A stretch of DNA of 64,000 nucleotides, taken from contig CANRIX010000005.1 of assembly GCA_947630765.1 (NCBI GenBank), positions 1 through 64,000 on the forward strand. The letters are read 5' to 3'. Numbering within the stretch: the first letter of the stretch is position 1; the number at the start of each line of letters is the position of its first letter. A program made the translations under genes and the position numbers. The DNA is from an uncultured Clostridia bacterium (GTDB lineage: Bacteria > Bacillota > Clostridia > Oscillospirales > CAG-382). Shown here one piece after another: positions 45,230 through 53,307 of the stretch. The notes beneath the pieces are model-generated. The model made no database searches. It had not been told where the DNA came from and saw nothing but the letters and a program-made list of their open reading frames with translations.

Positions 45230-45258
45230 ATTATAGTCCAACAGGCAGCAAATGTCAA
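45230..45258 (-). promoter_or_regulatory. promoter of the stalk-only gene
   Basis: On the minus strand TTGACA (45253-45258) and TATAAT (45230-45235) are spaced 17 bp: full consensus. Confidence 0.93.
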
Positions 45259-45275
45259 GGGCTTTTTAGATTTTT

Positions 45276-46046
45276 TTAATGATCACCTTTTTTGAGGCAG
45301 TCCAGCTCGCCTTCCGGGGCGAAGTCGCTGCGGATATACGGCGCGTTGCCGGCGGTCAGCCAGTTGTAGCCGGTTTCCCGCTTCGCGCAGTAGTGGGCGG
45401 CATTCTGGAGGATGCGGCGGACGACCGGGTTATGGTAGGTCGGGACGGTCTCGTGACCCGGCTGGAAGTAGAACACCTTGCCAGCGCCGCGCTTCCAGAC
45501 GCAGCCGGAGCGGAACACATAGCCGGTCTCGTACCAGGACAGGAAGACCAGCTCGTCCGGGTCCGGGATCTGGAACGGCTCTGCGTAGACCTCTTCCTTT
45601 TCGATGTGGAAATGCGAGGGGACGCCTGCGGCGATCGGGTGGGTCGGATTGATGTTCCAGACGACCTCGTGGAGGTTATCCCCCCAAAGCAGGTTGCCGG
45701 TCGTGCCGACGACGGAGCGGAAGACCTTGGAATAGTGCCCGGAATGCAGGACGACCAGCCCCATGCCGTTGTAGACGCGCTGGCGGACGCGCTCGACGAG
45801 GTCGTCCGGCACTTCGTCGTGCGCCATATGACCCCACCAGAACAGGACGTCGGTGTTGTTCAGCACCTCGTCCGGCAGACCGTTCTGCGGGTCGTCGAGG
45901 GCGGCGAGGGTGATCTCAAGGTCGCCGCATTCCGAAAGCGCCTTGCCGATCTCGGCGTGCAGGCCGTTCGGGTAGAGCGCGCGGACGGCGTCGTTGGATT
46001 TTTCGTGACGGTATTCGTTCCAGATGGTGACGCGGATTTTGCTCAT
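45276..46046 (-). CDS. ThuA-like (trehalose utilisation family) protein
   Basis: A 256-residue protein of the ThuA/DUF1037 group, a class-I glutamine-amidotransferase-like fold. Blocks include VTIWNEYRHEK at the start, DVLFWWGHMAHDEV, GMGLVVLHSGHYSKVF and GKVFYFQPGHETVPTYHN. ThuA-type proteins occur in sugar-uptake and oxidation loci, but their reaction is not settled. No signal peptide. AAGGGAG precedes the ATG at 46046. Confidence 0.88.
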   Translation of the reverse strand: MSKIRVTIWNEYRHEKSNDAVRALYPNGLHAEIGKALSECGDLEITLAALDDPQNGLPDEVLNNTDVLFWWGHMAHDEVPDDLVERVRQRVYNGMGLVVLHSGHYSKVFRSVVGTTGNLLWGDNLHEVVWNINPTHPIAAGVPSHFHIEKEEVYAEPFQIPDPDELVFLSWYETGYVFRSGCVWKRGAGKVFYFQPGHETVPTYHNPVVRRILQNAAHYCAKRETGYNWLTAGNAPYIRSDFAPEGELDCLKKGDH

Positions 46047-46086
46047 GAAAGATTGCTCCCTTCCAAATGGTATTGGTTTCAATCGA

Positions 46087-46115
46087 ATTATAGCATGACG
46101 GGGAAGGAATGTCAA
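46087..46115 (-). promoter_or_regulatory. promoter of the ThuA-like gene
   Basis: On the minus strand TTGACA (46110-46115) and TATAAT (46087-46092) are spaced 17 bp, with TGC before the -10. Confidence 0.92.
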
Positions 46116-46140
46116 CGTTTTTTGGAAAAAAATTCCCGTC

Positions 46141-46169
46141 TTGACAAGGGAACGGAAGTGTGCTACAAT
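46141..46169 (+). promoter_or_regulatory. promoter of deoD
   Basis: TTGACA (46141-46146) and TACAAT (46164-46169) are spaced 17 bp, with TGC before the -10. It is divergent from the ThuA promoter. Confidence 0.9.
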
Positions 46170-46201
46170 AAGGCGAGAAAACAGGAAAGAAGGGGTTTTC
46201 C

Positions 46202-46930
46202 ATGCCTACGCCGCACATCGCCGCGACGCCGGAGCAGTTCGCGCGGACCGTCCTGATGCCCGGCGACCCGCTACGGAGCCGTTTCCTCGCCGAGCACTTC
46301 CTCGACCGTCCCGTGCTGGTCAACGACATCCGGGGCGTGCAGGGGTATACCGGGTTCTATCATGACGAGCCTGTCTCGGTCATGGCGAGCGGCATGGGGA
46401 TGCCGTCGATGGGCATTTACGCGTTCGAGCTGTTCCGGCATTTCGGGGTGGAGAACCTGCTTCGGGTCGGTTCGGCGGGCGCCTTGCAGGCGCAGGTGTC
46501 GCTGCGGGACGTGGTGCTGGCGATGGGGGCGTGTACGGATTCGGCGTTCGCGTCGCAGTACCGGCTGGACGGGTGTTTCGCGCCGATCGCGGATTACGGA
46601 CTGCTTTCGACCTGCGTTGCGACGGCGGAGACGCTCGGTCTGCCCTGTCGGGTCGGGAACGTGCTTTCCACCGACGCGTTCTACGCAGACGAGGAGGCGC
46701 CGACGCCCGCGCAGACGCAGGCGGCGATGTGGGGGAAGATGGGCGTGCTGGCGGTCGAGATGGAAACGGCGGCGCTCTACATGACGGCGGCTCGCGCGGG
46801 CAAGCGCGCGCTTGCGCTGTTCACGGTGTCCGATCACCTGCTGACCGGCGAGCGTCTGGGCGCGGACGAGCGGCGGACGTCGTTCACCGATATGCTGCGG
46901 CTGGGGCTGGAGACCGCCGTGCGGATTTAG
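46202..46930 (+). CDS. deoD: purine-nucleoside phosphorylase (DeoD type)
   Basis: A 242-residue hexameric-type enzyme that cleaves purine (deoxy)nucleosides with phosphate. It shows MPGDPLRSRFLAEHFL, the ASGMGMPSMGIYAFEL block, RVGSAGAL, VLAVEMETAALY and TVSDHLLTGE with the catalytic Asp. Length is typical (about 235-240). AAAGAAGGGG lies upstream of the ATG. Confidence 0.96.
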   Translation: MPTPHIAATPEQFARTVLMPGDPLRSRFLAEHFLDRPVLVNDIRGVQGYTGFYHDEPVSVMASGMGMPSMGIYAFELFRHFGVENLLRVGSAGALQAQVSLRDVVLAMGACTDSAFASQYRLDGCFAPIADYGLLSTCVATAETLGLPCRVGNVLSTDAFYADEEAPTPAQTQAAMWGKMGVLAVEMETAALYMTAARAGKRALALFTVSDHLLTGERLGADERRTSFTDMLRLGLETAVRI

Positions 46931-46957
46931 AAATTTGCGGAAAATACGCGAAACCCC

Positions 46958-46986
46958 TTTACTTTTCGGGGAAACGCGTGTATACT
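46958..46986 (+). promoter_or_regulatory. promoter of the hydrogenase maturation operon
   Basis: TTTACT (46958) and TATACT (46981-46986) are spaced 17 bp. It lies 28 bp after the deoD stop, with no terminator between. Confidence 0.72.
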
Positions 46987-47044
46987 ATAGGTGTTCCTGA
47001 CGCAAAGAGCGTTCTGAAGCGGAAGGTGCGGTGTATCTTTGGAA

Positions 47045-47100
47045 AAAAGCGGGTTTTTCCCGTGTTTTTTGCCGCGCCGGAAACGGACGCGGCTTTTTTC
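47045..47100 (+). promoter_or_regulatory. terminator-like hairpins in the leader of the hyd operon
   Basis: The leader of about 145 nt contains GCGGG-TTTTT-CCCGT followed by GTTTTTT, then GCCGCG...CGCGGC (47071-47093) followed by six T residues. Both lie between the promoter and the first gene, so they would stop transcription unless something relieves them. They could also simply end deoD read-through. Confidence 0.6.
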
Positions 47101-47137
47101 GCGGAAAAAAATCGGGGACGGAAGGGAAGGGTGAACG

Positions 47138-47395
47138 GTGCAGACGAGGGTCGGCGTGATGAGCATCATCGTCGAGGACCGCGATTCGGTCGGGCGGCTC
47201 AACGAGCTGCTGCACGAGTACGGGGAGTATATCCTCGGGCGCATGGGCATTCCCTGCCGCGACAAGGGGATTCACATCATCAGTATCGCCTTTGACGCGC
47301 CGCAGGACCGCATTTCGGCGCTGGCGGGGCAGATCGGCAAGCTGCCCGGCGTGAGCGTAAAGACCGCCCTGTCGGGGGTGACCGGGAATGGGTGA
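47138..47395 (+). CDS. TM1266-type iron-only hydrogenase system regulator
   Basis: An 85-residue ACT-like protein: RVGVMSIIVEDRDSV, RLNELLHEYGEYILGRMGIP, HIISIAFDAPQDRISAL and LPGVSVKTALS match the small putative regulator found beside hyd genes. It starts at a GTG (47138) with AAGG upstream and overlaps hydE by 8 nt. Confidence 0.9.
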   Translation: MQTRVGVMSIIVEDRDSVGRLNELLHEYGEYILGRMGIPCRDKGIHIISIAFDAPQDRISALAGQIGKLPGVSVKTALSGVTGNG

Positions 47396-48443
47396 CCTGT
47401 CGGCATTGATTGAGAAGCTGACGGCGGGGGAGCGGCTGACCGAGGCGGAATTCCGCGAACTGCTCGTCGGGCGCGACGACGCGACGGCGAAGGCGCTCGC
47501 GGAAAAAGCGGTCGAAGTGCGGAAGTCCATCTACGGCGACGCGGTCTTCACGCGGGGGCTGATCGAGATCGGCAACATCTGCCGCAACGACTGCTACTAC
47601 TGCGGCATTCGCCGGAGCAACGCGAACTGCGAGCGCTACCGCTTGACGGACGAGGAGATCCTGTCCTGCGCCGACGAGGGGTACGAGCTGGGCTTTCGGA
47701 CGTTCGTCCTGCAGGGCGGGGAGGACGGGTATGACACCGACGAGCGGATGTGCGGTCTGCTGCGGGAATTGAAGCGGCGGCACCCGGACTGCGCTTTGAC
47801 GCTTTCGCTCGGCGAACGTTCGCGGGAGAGCTATCAGGCGCTGTTCGACGCGGGGGCGGACCGCTACCTGCTGCGGCACGAAACGGCGGACCGAACGCAC
47901 TACGGCCGCCTGCATCCGCCGGAGCTGTCGTTCGACAACCGCATGCAATGCCTGCGGGATTTGCGGGAGATCGGGTATCAGGTCGGGTGCGGATTCATGG
48001 TCGGGTCGCCGTTCCAGACGGAGGCGGAACTGGCGAAGGACCTGCTGTTCGTGCAGGAATTCCGTCCGGATATGTGCGGTATCGGACCGTTCATCCCGCA
48101 CCGCGACACCCCGTTCCGGGGGGAGAGCGCCGGGTCGGTGGAACTGACCTGCTTCCTGCTTTCGGTGATCCGGCTGGTCTACCCGCCGGTGCTGCTGCCC
48201 GCGACGACGGCGCTCGGGACGCTGCATCCGCGTGGGCGGGAGCTGGGCATCCTCGCCGGGGCGAACGTGGTCATGCCCAATCTGTCCCCGGTCTCGGTGC
48301 GGAAAAAATACGAACTTTACGATAATAAGATCTGCACGGGCGAGGAAGCGGCGGAATGCCGCGGCTGCCTTGCGCGTCGCATGGAATCCATCGGCTACCG
48401 CCTGACGGTAGACCGGGGCGACATCAGAAAAGGAGAAAGGTGA
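47388..48443 (+). CDS. hydE: [FeFe]-hydrogenase maturase HydE
   Basis: A 351-residue radical-SAM enzyme that helps build the H-cluster diiron centre. The SAM motif is CRNDCYYC within GLIEIGNICRNDCYYCGIR. Further blocks FVLQGGEDGYD and ADRYLLRHETAD fit HydE. The ATG at 47388 lies inside the regulator gene, so the two are coupled. hydG follows after 6 bp. Confidence 0.95.
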   Translation: MGDLSALIEKLTAGERLTEAEFRELLVGRDDATAKALAEKAVEVRKSIYGDAVFTRGLIEIGNICRNDCYYCGIRRSNANCERYRLTDEEILSCADEGYELGFRTFVLQGGEDGYDTDERMCGLLRELKRRHPDCALTLSLGERSRESYQALFDAGADRYLLRHETADRTHYGRLHPPELSFDNRMQCLRDLREIGYQVGCGFMVGSPFQTEAELAKDLLFVQEFRPDMCGIGPFIPHRDTPFRGESAGSVELTCFLLSVIRLVYPPVLLPATTALGTLHPRGRELGILAGANVVMPNLSPVSVRKKYELYDNKICTGEEAAECRGCLARRMESIGYRLTVDRGDIRKGER

Positions 48444-48449
48444 ATCGTT

Positions 48450-49898
48450 ATGGCAATCTACGACCCGACCTCCCGGAAGGCGGAGGAATTCATCAACGAC
48501 GCGGAGATTCGCGAAACCCTCGCCTACGCGGAGGAAAACAAGCACAACCTCCCGCTGATCGACGCGATCCTGGAGAAGGCGCGTCCGAAGAAGGGAGAAA
48601 CCGGGTACACCTGCGCCGGACTGACCCACCGGGAAGCGTCCGTGCTGCTGGCGTGCGACCTGCCGGAGAAGATCGAGGAGATCTACCGCATCGCCGAGGA
48701 GACCAAGCTGGCGTTCTACGGCAACCGCATCGTCATCTTTGCGCCGCTCTACCTGTCGAACTACTGCGTCAACGGGTGCGTGTACTGCCCGTACCACATG
48801 AAAAACAAGCACATTCCCCGCCGCAAGCTGACGCAGGAGGAGGTCCGCAGGGAAGTCATCGCCCTGCAGGACATGGGGCATAAGCGGCTCGCCATCGAAG
48901 CGGGGGAGGACCCGGTCAACAATCCGATCGAGTACATCCTCGACTGCATCCACACGATCTACGGCGTCCACCACAAGAACGGCGACATCCGCAGGGTCAA
49001 CGTCAATATCGCGGCGACGACCGTCGAGAACTACCGCCGGCTCAAGGAGGCGGGGATCGGGACCTATATCCTCTTCCAGGAGACCTACCACAAGGAGAGC
49101 TACCTCGCCCTGCACCCGACCGGGCCGAAGCACGATTACGACTACCACACCGAGGCGATGGACCGTGCGATGGACGGCGGGATCGACGACGTGGGGCTGG
49201 GCGTGCTGTTCGGGTTGGAGCGGTACGCGTATGAGTTCGCCGGTCTGCTGATGCACGCCGAACACCTCGAGGCCGTCCACGGCGTCGGGCCGCATACCAT
49301 CAGCGTGCCCCGCGTCAAGCGTGCCGACGACATCGACCCGGACGCGTTCGACAACGGCATCGACGACGAGACGTTCGCCAAGATCACCGCCTGCATTCGC
49401 CTCGCCGTCCCGTACACCGGCATGATCATCTCCACCCGCGAGACGCAGGCGGTCCGGGAGAAGCTGCTGCGGCTGGGCATTTCGCAGGTCAGCGGCGGTT
49501 CGCGGACGTCCGTGGGCGGGTACGCCGAGGAGGAGCGCCCGCACGATACGGAGCAGTTCGACGTGTCCGACCAGCGCACGCTCGACGAGGTCGTCCGCTG
49601 GCTGATGGAGAACGGGCATATCCCGTCCTTCTGCACGGCGTGCTACCGCGAGGGGCGCACCGGCGACCGATTCATGAGCCTGTGCAAGAGCGGGCAGATC
49701 CTCAATTGCTGCCACCCGAACGCGTTGATGACCCTCGCCGAGTATCTGGAGGACTACGCGTCGCCGGAAACCAAGGCGGTCGGGGACAAGCTCATCGAGC
49801 GGGAGCTGGAGCGCATCCCGAAGGAGAAGGTCCGCGAGATCGCGCGGCGGAACATCGCGGAGATTCGGAACAATGGGAAAAGAGATTTTCGCTTCTGA
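48450..49898 (+). CDS. hydG: [FeFe]-hydrogenase maturase HydG
   Basis: A 482-residue tyrosine lyase that makes the CO and CN ligands of the H-cluster. It carries the radical-SAM motif in NYCVNGCVYCPYHMKN and the C-terminal auxiliary-cluster Cys residues in FCTACYREGRTGDRFM and the following CCHPNAL segment. The length and both clusters separate it from the related ThiH, which lacks the C-terminal one. Confidence 0.95.
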   Translation: MAIYDPTSRKAEEFINDAEIRETLAYAEENKHNLPLIDAILEKARPKKGETGYTCAGLTHREASVLLACDLPEKIEEIYRIAEETKLAFYGNRIVIFAPLYLSNYCVNGCVYCPYHMKNKHIPRRKLTQEEVRREVIALQDMGHKRLAIEAGEDPVNNPIEYILDCIHTIYGVHHKNGDIRRVNVNIAATTVENYRRLKEAGIGTYILFQETYHKESYLALHPTGPKHDYDYHTEAMDRAMDGGIDDVGLGVLFGLERYAYEFAGLLMHAEHLEAVHGVGPHTISVPRVKRADDIDPDAFDNGIDDETFAKITACIRLAVPYTGMIISTRETQAVREKLLRLGISQVSGGSRTSVGGYAEEERPHDTEQFDVSDQRTLDEVVRWLMENGHIPSFCTACYREGRTGDRFMSLCKSGQILNCCHPNALMTLAEYLEDYASPETKAVGDKLIERELERIPKEKVREIARRNIAEIRNNGKRDFRF

Positions 49899-49954
49899 AA
49901 GTCCCTTTTGGGACTTGTAAAGCGTAGGAACGACGTCGGAAAGGGGAAGGAATT

Positions 49955-51145
49955 ATGAGTTTGCAGGAAACGGTTTCGGCGGAACGGGTGCATATCGGGT
50001 TTTTCGGGAAGCGCAACGCCGGGAAGTCCAGCCTGGTCAACGCCGTGACGGGGCAGGCGCTCTCGGTGGTCTCGCCGGTGCGCGGGACGACGACCGACCC
50101 GGTCAAGAAGGCGATGGAGCTGCTGCCGCTCGGGCCGGTGCTGATCATCGACACGCCCGGGCTGGACGACGAGGGGGAGCTGGGCGAGCTGCGGGTCCGC
50201 AAGGCGAAGCAGATGCTGGCGCAGACCGACCTCGCCGTGCTCGCCGTGGACGCGTGCGCGGGGCTTTCGCCGGAGGACGCGGAGCTGCTTTCCCTCTTTC
50301 GGGAGCGGGGGTTGCCGTATGTGGTCGCCTATAACAAGGCGGACCTGCTCGCCGAACGACCGCCGCTGCCGCCGGACGGGCTGTACGTCAGCGCGGTGAC
50401 GGGAGAGGGCGTGCATGAACTGAAGGAGAAGCTCGGCAGCTTCGCCAAAACGCTGGAAAACCCGAGGAAGCTGGTCGCCGACCTGCTTGCTCCGGGGGAC
50501 GTGACGGTGCTGGTCATTCCCATCGACGCCGCCGCGCCGAAGGGACGGCTGATTTTGCCGCAGCAGCAGGTCATGCGCGAACTGCTGGACGCGCACCTGC
50601 CGTTCGCCGCCTGCCAGGACACGGAGCTGCGGGAGACGCTTTGTGCGCTTTCGCGCCCGCCGAAGCTGGTCGTGACGGATTCGCAGGCGTTCGGGAAGGT
50701 CGCGTCCGTCCTGCCGCCGGAGCAGCTTTTGACGTCGTTTTCCATCCTGTTCGCCCGCTATAAGGGCGAGCTCGGACAGCTCGTCCGGGGTGCCGAGGCG
50801 CTCGCGGACCTGCGCGACGGCGACCGGGTGCTGATCGCCGAGGGGTGTACGCACCACCGCCAGTGCGGGGACATCGGGACGGTCAAACTGCCCGCGTGGC
50901 TGGAAGGGTATACCGGCGCAAAACCGGTCTATACGTTCACGTCCGGCGGGGAGTTCCCGGAGGACCTTTCGCCGTTTTCGCTGGTGATTCATTGCGGGGC
51001 GTGTATGCTCAACGCCGCCGAGGTCGCGAGCCGGTTGCGCCGTGCGGCGGACGCCGGCGTGCCGGTCGTCAATTACGGCGTCGCCATCGCGAAGATGCAC
51101 GGGATTCTGGAGCGGAGCTTGAAGGTATTTGGTTTCGGGGGGTAA
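49955..51145 (+). CDS. hydF: [FeFe]-hydrogenase maturation GTPase HydF
   Basis: A 396-residue scaffold GTPase. The G domain has GKRNAGKSSLVNAV, DTPGLDDEGEL and NKAD; the C-terminal part has the FeS ligand motif with CTHHRQCGD and the final HCGAC. The last codons (KVFGFGG, stop) lie inside stem A of a family-A 3' element (TTCGGGGGG at 51134-51142), so the extreme C-terminus seems shaped by that element. With hydE and hydG it completes the maturation set; no hydrogenase structural gene lies in the window. Confidence 0.94.
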   Translation: MSLQETVSAERVHIGFFGKRNAGKSSLVNAVTGQALSVVSPVRGTTTDPVKKAMELLPLGPVLIIDTPGLDDEGELGELRVRKAKQMLAQTDLAVLAVDACAGLSPEDAELLSLFRERGLPYVVAYNKADLLAERPPLPPDGLYVSAVTGEGVHELKEKLGSFAKTLENPRKLVADLLAPGDVTVLVIPIDAAAPKGRLILPQQQVMRELLDAHLPFAACQDTELRETLCALSRPPKLVVTDSQAFGKVASVLPPEQLLTSFSILFARYKGELGQLVRGAEALADLRDGDRVLIAEGCTHHRQCGDIGTVKLPAWLEGYTGAKPVYTFTSGGEFPEDLSPFSLVIHCGACMLNAAEVASRLRRAADAGVPVVNYGVAIAKMHGILERSLKVFGFGG

Positions 51146-51345
51146 ACACAATCGCGGCGGCGTCGCTAGCGACCTTGTCGCAGCTCCTCCTTGCTCTGTT
51201 TTTTCCCCCCGAATGCTCCCCTTTTATCGAAAAATGACTCGGCTTGCGCCAATACTGACGCCGCCATCGCCATTTTTCTCTTGATGTGTTCCTCCGGCGG
51301 TACATGCCCGCCTACGGAACGATATTTGATTGTATTTTTTGCGTC
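51134..51345 (+). repeat. family-A structured 3' element, copy 4 (overlapping the hydF stop)
   Basis: Stem A pairs TTCGGGGGG (51134-51142) with CCCCCCGAA (51205-51213), continuing through AAACA/TGTTT. Stem B is GAAAAATG (51229-51236) with CATTTTTC (51271-51278), against GAAAACCGG/CCGGTTTTC in copy 1. Stem C is GTTCC (51288-51292) with GGAAC (51316-51320) around GGCGG/CCGCC and loop TACATGC. The tail is ATATTTGATTGTATTTTTT. Confidence 0.86.
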
Positions 51346-51422
51346 TCTCGTTTTTCTTGCCGGCATATGGGACGGGGGCTGGCTCCGAGAGGAGCCGCGC
51401 GAGATGCGAGCGGTTTTTTGCG

Positions 51423-51460
51423 TAAACGCGTGGGTTTTAGCCGACGCGTTTATGTTTTTT
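51423..51460 (+). terminator. terminator-like hairpin behind the hydF 3' element
   Basis: TAAACGCG and CGCGTTTA form a stem followed by TGTTTTTT. It may be the real end of the hyd transcript, placing the family-A element inside its 3' untranslated region. Confidence 0.65.
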
Positions 51461-51474
51461 GCCCGAAGTCAATC

Positions 51475-51640
51475 AAAATCGACGACAGTCGATTTTGCGG
51501 AATGGGGGCGTGGGGGTGCGAACTTTTACACGGTATTCCTCTCTGTGCGTTGCACAGAGAGGAATATGCGGCTCGCGGTTGAGCCGCAAGTGTAAAATTC
51601 GGCGTTCGCAAGAAATCGTAATGATTTCTTGCGAATTGCG
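51475..51640 (-). repeat. diverged relative of the rpiB-array unit
   Basis: On the minus strand TTTTACAC (51524-51531 complement) and GTGTAAAA (51590-51597) close a junction with two hairpins: TGCGGCTC-AACCGC-GAGCCGCA and a 14-bp stem with a 3-nt loop (51535-51565). The AACCGC loop is identical to two units behind rpiB. Flanking hairpins lie at 51475-51496 (9 bp) and about 51604-51635 (13 bp). Read on the minus strand, it follows the stop of the 51684 gene. Confidence 0.82.
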
Positions 51641-51683
51641 GTTCCCCCAACGTACCCTTATCGCGAATCCCTTTCGCGCACCT

Positions 51684-52154
51684 CTACCGCATCCGCCTTT
51701 GCAGTTTCTTCAGGCGGCGGTTCCGATTGGGGCGGCGGGCGGAAGCGGTCAGACCAGCGAGGGCGGCGGACGCCGGGAACAGGAGCAAGGGGGAAACGCG
51801 ATGCAGCAGACTTGCGCCGGTCGCCGGTACGGCGAGGGAGAGCAGGAGCACGAACAGCGTCAGCGCGCCCCCGGCGACCAGCGCGCCGAGGAACGGGTTT
51901 ACCCCCCGCGACGACGCGACCCCGGCGGCGAGGAGCGACCCGCCGTATCCCGCCGCGGCAGCGCAGAACAGGGAGGCGGGGAACACCGCGGACGACGGGT
52001 CGGACATCTGCAACGCGACGAACGCGAGCGCGAACGCGAGGGCGAACAGGATCACAAGCCCGAGCAGGAACCCGCCGACCCCGGCGCGAAGCAATGGGTT
52101 CCCGCCCCCGGCACGGCGGTCGGCACGCGGGGAACGGGCGGGGGAATGTTTCAT
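51684..52154 (-). CDS. small four-helix membrane protein (TIGR04086-like)
   Basis: A 156-residue protein with four hydrophobic helices (about 25-50, 58-80, 84-108 and 112-135) and basic ends (HSPARSPRADRR; RRPNRNRRLKKLQRRMR). Gly/Ala-rich small-residue packing resembles the TIGR04086 group, but this is by general appearance only. AAGGAAGGA precedes the ATG at 52154. Confidence 0.7.
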   Translation of the reverse strand: MKHSPARSPRADRRAGGGNPLLRAGVGGFLLGLVILFALAFALAFVALQMSDPSSAVFPASLFCAAAAGYGGSLLAAGVASSRGVNPFLGALVAGGALTLFVLLLSLAVPATGASLLHRVSPLLLFPASAALAGLTASARRPNRNRRLKKLQRRMR

Positions 52155-52222
52155 AGGGAAGTCCTTCCTTTCGTTTGGTGTTCTATGCGTATGCGGAAAA
52201 GGCGGGGAATATGCGGATTCCC

Positions 52223-52251
52223 TTGACAGACGGGCGGAAACGTGGTATGAT
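52223..52251 (+). promoter_or_regulatory. promoter of kdgK-birA
   Basis: TTGACA (52223-52228) and TATGAT (52246-52251) are spaced 17 bp, with TGG before the -10. Confidence 0.88.
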
Positions 52252-52287
52252 GAAGGGGAAAAGGAAGGCAAAAAGGAGAGGTTTTCT

Positions 52288-53307
52288 ATGGCAATCGTCA
52301 CATTCGGGGAGATCATGATGCGCCTGCAGCCGCCGGGCTACCAGCGGTTCACGCAGACGGGGAGCTACGAGGCGACCTTCGGCGGCGGGGAGGCGAACGT
52401 CGCCGTCTCGCTCTGCAATTTCGGGCGGGAAACGCGGTTCGTGACGGGTCTGCCGGAGAACGAGTTGGGGACGGCCTGCGTCGGGCAGCTGCGCCGGTGG
52501 GGCGTGGATACCCGGTTCGTGCTGCGCCGTCCGGGCCGGATGGGGCTGTATTTTTGCGAAAAAGGCGCGTCGCAGCGCCCGTCGAAGGTGCTGTACGACC
52601 GCGCCGGGTCGGTCGCGGCGGGACTAACGCCGGGGGACTTCGATTGGGACAAGATCTTCGACGGTGCGGAGTGGTTCCACTTCACCGGGATCACCCCGGC
52701 GCTCGGCGACAGCGTCGCGGCAGTCACGAAGGAAGCGTGCGAAGCGGCGAAACGGGCGGGTGCGACGGTCTCGTGCGACCTGAACTACCGAAAGAAGCTC
52801 TGGACCCGCGAGAAGGCGGGGAAGGTCATGGCGGGGCTGATGCCGTTCGTCGACCTGCTGATCGCCAACGAGGAGGACGCGTCCGACGTGTTCGGCATCC
52901 GCGCCGCGAACAGCGACGTGACGAAGGGCGAGATCGACCTCGACGGCTACCGTAGCGTCGCGGAGCAACTTGTCGCGCGGTTCGGCGTGAAACAAGTGGC
53001 GATCACGCTCCGGGAGTCGATTTCCGCGTCGCGGAACCGCTTTTCGGGTCTGCTGTATGACGGCGGGGAGCTGTTCGTTTCCAAAAAGTACGATATGCAG
53101 ATCGTCGACCGCGTCGGCGGCGGGGACAGCTTCGCCGCCGGGCTGATCTACGCGCTGGACGCCGGGATGAACGACGCGGACGCGGTGGAATTCGCGGTCG
53201 CCGCGTCCTGCCTCAAGCACAGCGTCGAGGGGGACTTCAACGCCGTGACGGTCGGGGAAGTGCTCGCCCTTTGCGGCGGGGACGGCTCGGGTCGGGTACA
53301 GCGATGA
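52288..53307 (+). CDS. PfkB-family sugar kinase, probably 2-keto-3-deoxygluconate kinase
   Basis: A 339-residue ribokinase-type enzyme. The N-terminal GEIMMRLQPPGYQRF and FGGGEANVAVSLCNFG resemble KDG kinases; the C-terminal VDRVGGGDSFAAGLIYAL holds the catalytic base and anion hole (GGGDS). KDG is a breakdown product of uronic acids. The exact substrate is inferred. The TGA overlaps the birA ATG. Confidence 0.87.
   Translation: MAIVTFGEIMMRLQPPGYQRFTQTGSYEATFGGGEANVAVSLCNFGRETRFVTGLPENELGTACVGQLRRWGVDTRFVLRRPGRMGLYFCEKGASQRPSKVLYDRAGSVAAGLTPGDFDWDKIFDGAEWFHFTGITPALGDSVAAVTKEACEAAKRAGATVSCDLNYRKKLWTREKAGKVMAGLMPFVDLLIANEEDASDVFGIRAANSDVTKGEIDLDGYRSVAEQLVARFGVKQVAITLRESISASRNRFSGLLYDGGELFVSKKYDMQIVDRVGGGDSFAAGLIYALDAGMNDADAVEFAVAASCLKHSVEGDFNAVTVGEVLALCGGDGSGRVQR

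Noticed and set aside
51134-51345. Integron attC site (structured element behind genes)
   Set aside because: Position and fold recall attC, but I see no RYYYAAC/GTTRRRY core pair, no integrase, and the genes followed are large chromosomal ones on both strands.
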